A stretch of 64,000 nucleotides of DNA from Desulfosarcina alkanivorans (lineage in GTDB: Bacteria; Desulfobacterota; Desulfobacteria; Desulfobacterales; Desulfosarcinaceae): contig NZ_AP021874.1 in NCBI RefSeq assembly GCF_009688945.1, positions 4,650,001 to 4,714,000 on the forward strand. The letters run 5' to 3'. This document shows positions 60,508 to 64,000 of the stretch, in pieces. Under the pieces are notes generated by a model that had not been told where the DNA came from, ran no database searches, and saw only the letters and a program-made list of their open reading frames with translations. Numbering within the stretch: position 1 is the first letter of the stretch; every line of letters begins with the position of its first letter. A program made the position numbers and the translations under genes.

Positions 60508-62073
60508 ATGAACAACATCGTGTCAACCCAGGTGCTGATCATTGGCGGCGGGGCGACGGGATCGGGCCTGGCTCGCGACCTGGCTCTTCGCGGCGTCCGT
60601 TGTATCCTGGTGGAAAAACGGGACATCAACGCAGGCGCTTCCGGCGGAAATCACGGCCTGTTGCACAGCGGAGCCCGGTATATCGCTTCGGACCCGGCCG
60701 CCGCGCGTGAATGCCGTGACGAAGGCGAATTGATCAAACGCCTGGCCCCCCAATGCGTGGAAGACACCGGCGGCCTCTTCGTCGCCGTCAAGGGAGATGA
60801 CGAGCGATATATCGCCGATTTTGCCGACCGATGCCGTCGGTGCGATATTGATGCGATTCCCGTCGATCCCAAAGAGGCGCTTGAAATGGAACCGTCGCTT
60901 TCAGCGGATACGATTGCCGCCTTTGCCGTGAAAGACGCCTCCATCGATCCCTTCAAGCTGTCTCTGGACAACCTGGCCCAGGCCGGCGCCCTGGGAACCC
61001 GGCAGTTGCTTCACCACGAGGTGGTCGGTTTTGACCGGCGTGGCGGTCGTATTGAAACGGTGCGGCTCAGGGATCAGCGGCGCGGGGTCGAGGTGCGCGT
61101 TCAGGCGGAACAGATCGTCAACGCCAGCGGGGCCTGGGCCGGTTCGGTGGCGGCATTGGCCGGCGCCCGTATCAATATGGTCTATTCCCAGGGCAGCCTG
61201 ATTATCAGCCAGATGCGCCTGGGTGAACGGGTGATCAACCGGCTGCGCAAGGCCGCCGATGCCGACATCCTGGTTCCGGCGGGAACGGTTTCCATCTTCG
61301 GCACCACATCCAAGCGCATCGATGCGCCGGATGACTGCCGCCCCACCACGGCCGAGATCGATGCCATGATCGATGACGGCATGGCCTTGATTCCCTCGCT
61401 TGCGGAGACCCGTTACATCCGTGCCTATGCCGGTGTCCGCCCCCTGGTGCGGGCCGGCGGCGGCTCCGATGACCGGGCGGTGAGCCGCGGCTATTCCCTG
61501 CTGGACCATGATGCGGACGGGTTGAGTAATTTTACGACCATTACCGGCGGCAAGCTGACCACCTACCGACTCATGGCGGAAAAGACCGCCGACCTGGTCT
61601 GTCGGCGGCTCGGAAATACCAGCCCCTGCCGGACGGCTGTCGACGCCTTGCCTGCTTCCAGCGAAGCCCAGTATACGGAGCCCGGCCTCACCCCGAAAAT
61701 GTGGTTCAAAAAGAAAGACGCATCGGATCTGTTGCTGTGCGAGTGCGAAATGGTGCCGACCAGCGTGTTCAATGAGATCGTCGCCTCCCTGTCGACCAAC
61801 GGGCACCGTCCCGGCCTGCGGGAGATGGGACAGCGCAGCCGGGTGGGCAAGGGGCCGTGCCAGGGCTCCTTTTGCAGTCTGCGCATGGCCGCCCACATGT
61901 ACAATGAGGGCATGCTCAGCGGCAGTGAAGGGATCGGTGAACTCAAGGATTTCCTCAACGAGCGGTGGCGGGGGATGCAGCCGCTGTTGTGGGGGCCCGC
62001 CGTCTCCCAGGCGGAGCTGCAGGAGGCCCTGCATTGCGGGCTGCTGGGCCTCGATGTAAGCGAAACCGCTTAA
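60508..62073 (+). CDS. glpA: Anaerobic glycerol-3-phosphate dehydrogenase subunit A
   Basis: A 521-residue FAD enzyme that oxidises glycerol-3-phosphate to dihydroxyacetone phosphate. The N-terminal FAD site is VLIIGGGATGSGLARDLALR with LVEKRDINAGASGGNHGLLH. The C-terminal BFD-type [2Fe-2S] domain is CECEMVPTSVF with GKGPCQGSFCSLR, a feature of GlpA not found in aerobic GlpD. The ATG at 60508 has GGGGGTGAA upstream. glpB follows 78 bases later. The promoter region carries the GlpR-like boxes. Confidence 0.95.
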   Translation: MNNIVSTQVLIIGGGATGSGLARDLALRGVRCILVEKRDINAGASGGNHGLLHSGARYIASDPAAARECRDEGELIKRLAPQCVEDTGGLFVAVKGDDERYIADFADRCRRCDIDAIPVDPKEALEMEPSLSADTIAAFAVKDASIDPFKLSLDNLAQAGALGTRQLLHHEVVGFDRRGGRIETVRLRDQRRGVEVRVQAEQIVNASGAWAGSVAALAGARINMVYSQGSLIISQMRLGERVINRLRKAADADILVPAGTVSIFGTTSKRIDAPDDCRPTTAEIDAMIDDGMALIPSLAETRYIRAYAGVRPLVRAGGGSDDRAVSRGYSLLDHDADGLSNFTTITGGKLTTYRLMAEKTADLVCRRLGNTSPCRTAVDALPASSEAQYTEPGLTPKMWFKKKDASDLLLCECEMVPTSVFNEIVASLSTNGHRPGLREMGQRSRVGKGPCQGSFCSLRMAAHMYNEGMLSGSEGIGELKDFLNERWRGMQPLLWGPAVSQAELQEALHCGLLGLDVSETA

Positions 62074-62151
62074 TGTCCACCCAAAAAAAGATAAACCGTC
62101 CCTGCAACCGAACTTGATGTCGATGGTTTCAAGAAATCCAAAAAAAGCGCA

Positions 62152-63465
62152 ATGCTTATGAAGGCAACGAATACAGAACCGATAGAATGTCAGCTGATGG
62201 TCATCGGTGCCGGCATGGCCGGCATGGCGGCAGCTCTTTTTGCCGCCCGTCGCGGCATTTCCACCGCCCAGGCCGGGCTTACCGGCGAAACCCTGTATGC
62301 CAGCGGATTGTTCGATCTGTATGGCGTTACCCATGGCCGCTCACGGGCGCCCGTTGACGATCCCTGGCAGGGGCTGGACCGGCTGAGGCGATCCCACCCC
62401 GATCATCCTTTTTGCCGTGTGTCCAACCACCAGATCCGTCTGGCCATGGATCTGCTGACCGAATTTCTGGGCGAGGCCGGACACCCCTATCGGGGACATG
62501 CGGACAAAAATGCCCGGCTGATCACACCGGTGGGTACCATCAAGCGCACGTTTCGGGTGCCGGCGACCATGTGGGCCGGCGTTCTGGCCCTGGAAGCACG
62601 GGAGCCGTCCCTGGTTGTTGACATCAGGGGGCTGCGCGGCTTCAGTGCGGAACAGATCGTGAGCACCCTGAAGCCTGCATGGCCCGATTTAAGGGCTGCG
62701 TCCATCGATCTTCCCTGGGAAGCCCGGCTGGGACCCAAATATGCCGAACACATCGCCCGGGGGCTTCACGTGGAAACGGCTCGCCGCGAACTGGCCGATG
62801 CCATCCAACCCCATCTGGGACAGGCGAAATCCATCGGGCTGCCGGCTGTTTTAGGTATCCACGATACCGAAACCGTCCGCAAGGATCTTGACCGGTTGCT
62901 CGGAGTGCCGGTATTTGAGATTCCCACCATGCCGCCGGCGATTTCCGGTGTGCGCCTCAAAGAGGCCTTCGACATTCACATGCCCGCGCAGGGGATCAAC
63001 GCCCACTACCACCATACGGTGCAGGCCCTGCACCGTCGGCCCGACGGCCGGTTTGTCCTCGATGTCGGCAGGACCCAACCGGAGACCTCGGTCATTGCCG
63101 ACCGTGTGCTGCTGGCCACCGGCCGGTTTCTGGGAAAAGGGCTGGTGGCCGGGCGACAGGGCATCCGCGAAGCCCTTCTGGATATACCGGTCAGCCAGCC
63201 GGTAAACCGTAGCTGCTGGCATCGTGAGGCCTTCCTGGACCCCAAGGGCCATGCCATCAACCTTGCCGGGATAGAGGTGGACGACCGCTTCCGGCCCGTG
63301 AACGCAAACGGCCGCCCGGTTTACGACAACCTTTATGCCGCCGGATCGATTCTGGCCCATCAGGACTGGATTCGCACCAAAAGCGGTACCGGCCTTGCCG
63401 TGGCCACGGCCTATGGGGCGATCGAAGCCATGGCAGAGGATTCGACTGGCAAGCCGAAGGGCTGA
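62152..63465 (+). CDS. glpB: Anaerobic glycerol-3-phosphate dehydrogenase subunit B
   Basis: A 437-residue flavoprotein partner of GlpA. The N-terminal dinucleotide site is LMVIGAGMAGMAAALFAARR. It contains TPVGTIKRTFRVPATMWAG and GLPAVLGIHD, and ends with YAAGSILAHQDWI and SGTGLAVATAYGA, as in GlpB. The start could be the ATG at 62152 or at 62158; neither has a clear ribosome-binding site. The iron-sulfur subunit GlpC, normally next, is not encoded before glpK. Confidence 0.92.
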   Translation: MLMKATNTEPIECQLMVIGAGMAGMAAALFAARRGISTAQAGLTGETLYASGLFDLYGVTHGRSRAPVDDPWQGLDRLRRSHPDHPFCRVSNHQIRLAMDLLTEFLGEAGHPYRGHADKNARLITPVGTIKRTFRVPATMWAGVLALEAREPSLVVDIRGLRGFSAEQIVSTLKPAWPDLRAASIDLPWEARLGPKYAEHIARGLHVETARRELADAIQPHLGQAKSIGLPAVLGIHDTETVRKDLDRLLGVPVFEIPTMPPAISGVRLKEAFDIHMPAQGINAHYHHTVQALHRRPDGRFVLDVGRTQPETSVIADRVLLATGRFLGKGLVAGRQGIREALLDIPVSQPVNRSCWHREAFLDPKGHAINLAGIEVDDRFRPVNANGRPVYDNLYAAGSILAHQDWIRTKSGTGLAVATAYGAIEAMAEDSTGKPKG

Positions 63466-63689
63466 CAGGACAGCCATTATCCGTTGTCGAACAGGGCGCC
63501 GCAGAGCTGATGCGCGTGGGCATCCCGAAGCCCGGTCGTGCGATGACTGCCATGGCAGTCCGCTGATTGCGGAACGATCGCCGGTGATGGCGGCATGTCC
63601 CGGACGGTTGTTCCTGTGGATAGAAAATGATAATAATGCATCCATAATCCCCTCTCCCGACCACCTTTTTCCGGAATAAGGAGTCACTC

Positions 63690-64000
63690 ATGACCCGCTA
63701 CATCGGCGCATTGGATCTGGGAACCACCAGCAACCGGTTTATCCTTTTCGACCATCAGGGACAGGTCGTCGGCACGGACCAGGTCGAGCACGAGCAGATT
63801 TTCCCCAGGCCCGGATGGGTGGAGCATGACCCCATGGAGATCTGGCAAAACACCCGGCGGGTGATCAGGGGCGCCATGGGCAAAGTCGGTATTTCCGGAA
63901 AAGATATTGTGGCCATCGGCATTACCAACCAGCGGGAAACCACCGTGGTGTGGGACAAGAAGACCGGCCAGCCTTACAGCAACGCCATCGTCTGGCAGTG
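63690..64000 (+). CDS. glpK: Glycerol kinase, 3'-truncated by window edge
   Basis: First about 103 residues of an enzyme that is normally about 500 long. It phosphorylates glycerol with ATP and so traps it in the cell. The opening YIGALDLGTTSNRFILFD is the phosphate-1 motif of the FGGY kinase family, and EHEQIFPRPGWVEHDPMEIW and GITNQRETTVVWDKKTG are typical of glycerol kinase. AATAAGGAG precedes the ATG. The gap of 224 bases after glpB contains no supported gene. Confidence 0.97.
   Translation, partial: MTRYIGALDLGTTSNRFILFDHQGQVVGTDQVEHEQIFPRPGWVEHDPMEIWQNTRRVIRGAMGKVGISGKDIVAIGITNQRETTVVWDKKTGQPYSNAIVWQ

Noticed and set aside
60901..62334. Minus-strand open frame of about 475 codons
   Set aside because: Antisense to glpA and the start of glpB, with no domain signature.
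1..64000. tRNA, rRNA, CRISPR arrays, insertion sequences and attachment sites
   Set aside because: Reading the intergenic regions showed no cloverleaf with a TTCGA-type loop, no repeat-spacer series, and no transposase or flanking duplications.

Overview
The window looks like chromosomal DNA of a sulfate-reducing member of the Desulfobacterota, probably the Desulfosarcina/Desulfococcus side of the Desulfobacterales. The main reasons are a complete dsrA-dsrB-dsrD-dsrN cluster (dissimilatory sulfite reductase, its activator DsrD and the siroheme amidase DsrN), a periplasmic tetraheme cytochrome c3, and GC-rich housekeeping genes of deltaproteobacterial type. I saw no insertion sequence, phage block, CRISPR array, rRNA or tRNA. 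Both ends of the window cut genes (asnS at the left, glpK at the right).

Layout. 0-11.5 kb: 3' end of asnS, an AT-rich gap with a strong bidirectional terminator and a possible small RNA, then gyrB, dnaN and a two-gene RdgC-like pair on the minus strand; on the plus strand a 1135-residue EndoQ-type nuclease fused to a UvrD helicase, a hypothetical protein and a HEAT-repeat protein. 11.6-17.3 kb, minus strand: a NarL-type two-component pair and penicillin-binding protein 1A. 17.4-22.6 kb, plus strand: a tight run hisI-hisG-aminotransferase-engB-era-ATP-grasp-HNH. 22.7-25.8 kb: a PAS histidine kinase and a receiver-PAS-kinase hybrid. 26.1-29.1 kb: pabA and a pabB-pabC fusion. 29.4-33.5 kb: MazG-type pyrophosphohydrolase and moaB (minus), then mobA-moaE-moaC-mltA (plus). 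33.5-37.2 kb: tatA-tatC-ycaO followed by cytochrome c3. 37.6-43.8 kb: CHASE2 adenylate cyclase, a FecR-TPR-beta-barrel outer-membrane protein and a small exported protein. 43.9-50.4 kb, minus strand: TPR protein, uncharacterised protein, dsrA, dsrB, dsrD, dsrN. 50.8-52.9 kb: a dapA-family gene and a YkgJ-type cysteine-cluster protein. 53.1-64 kb: a glycerol island, with glpR-glpSTPQUV on the minus strand and glpA-glpB-glpK on the plus strand.

How it fits together. The dsr cluster supplies the terminal sulfite-reducing enzyme. Tat and c-type cytochrome export serve the periplasmic redox chain, and the molybdopterin genes serve Mo/W enzymes such as formate dehydrogenases, many of which are Tat substrates. 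The glycerol island would import glycerol by an ATP-driven GlpSTPQUV transporter, phosphorylate it with GlpK and oxidise glycerol-3-phosphate with GlpAB, giving electrons for sulfate respiration. A DeoR-type GlpR and four look-alike 16-bp boxes (TTTTC-N6-GAAAA type) around both promoters suggest a single regulon.

The least explained parts are the YcaO protein translationally coupled to tatC, the cyclase/FecR/beta-barrel cassette, the EndoQ-UvrD fusion, the split RdgC-like pair, the uncharacterised protein upstream of dsrA, the complementary degeneracy of the two glycerol-transporter ATPases, and the candidate small RNA at about 1.36-1.55 kb.
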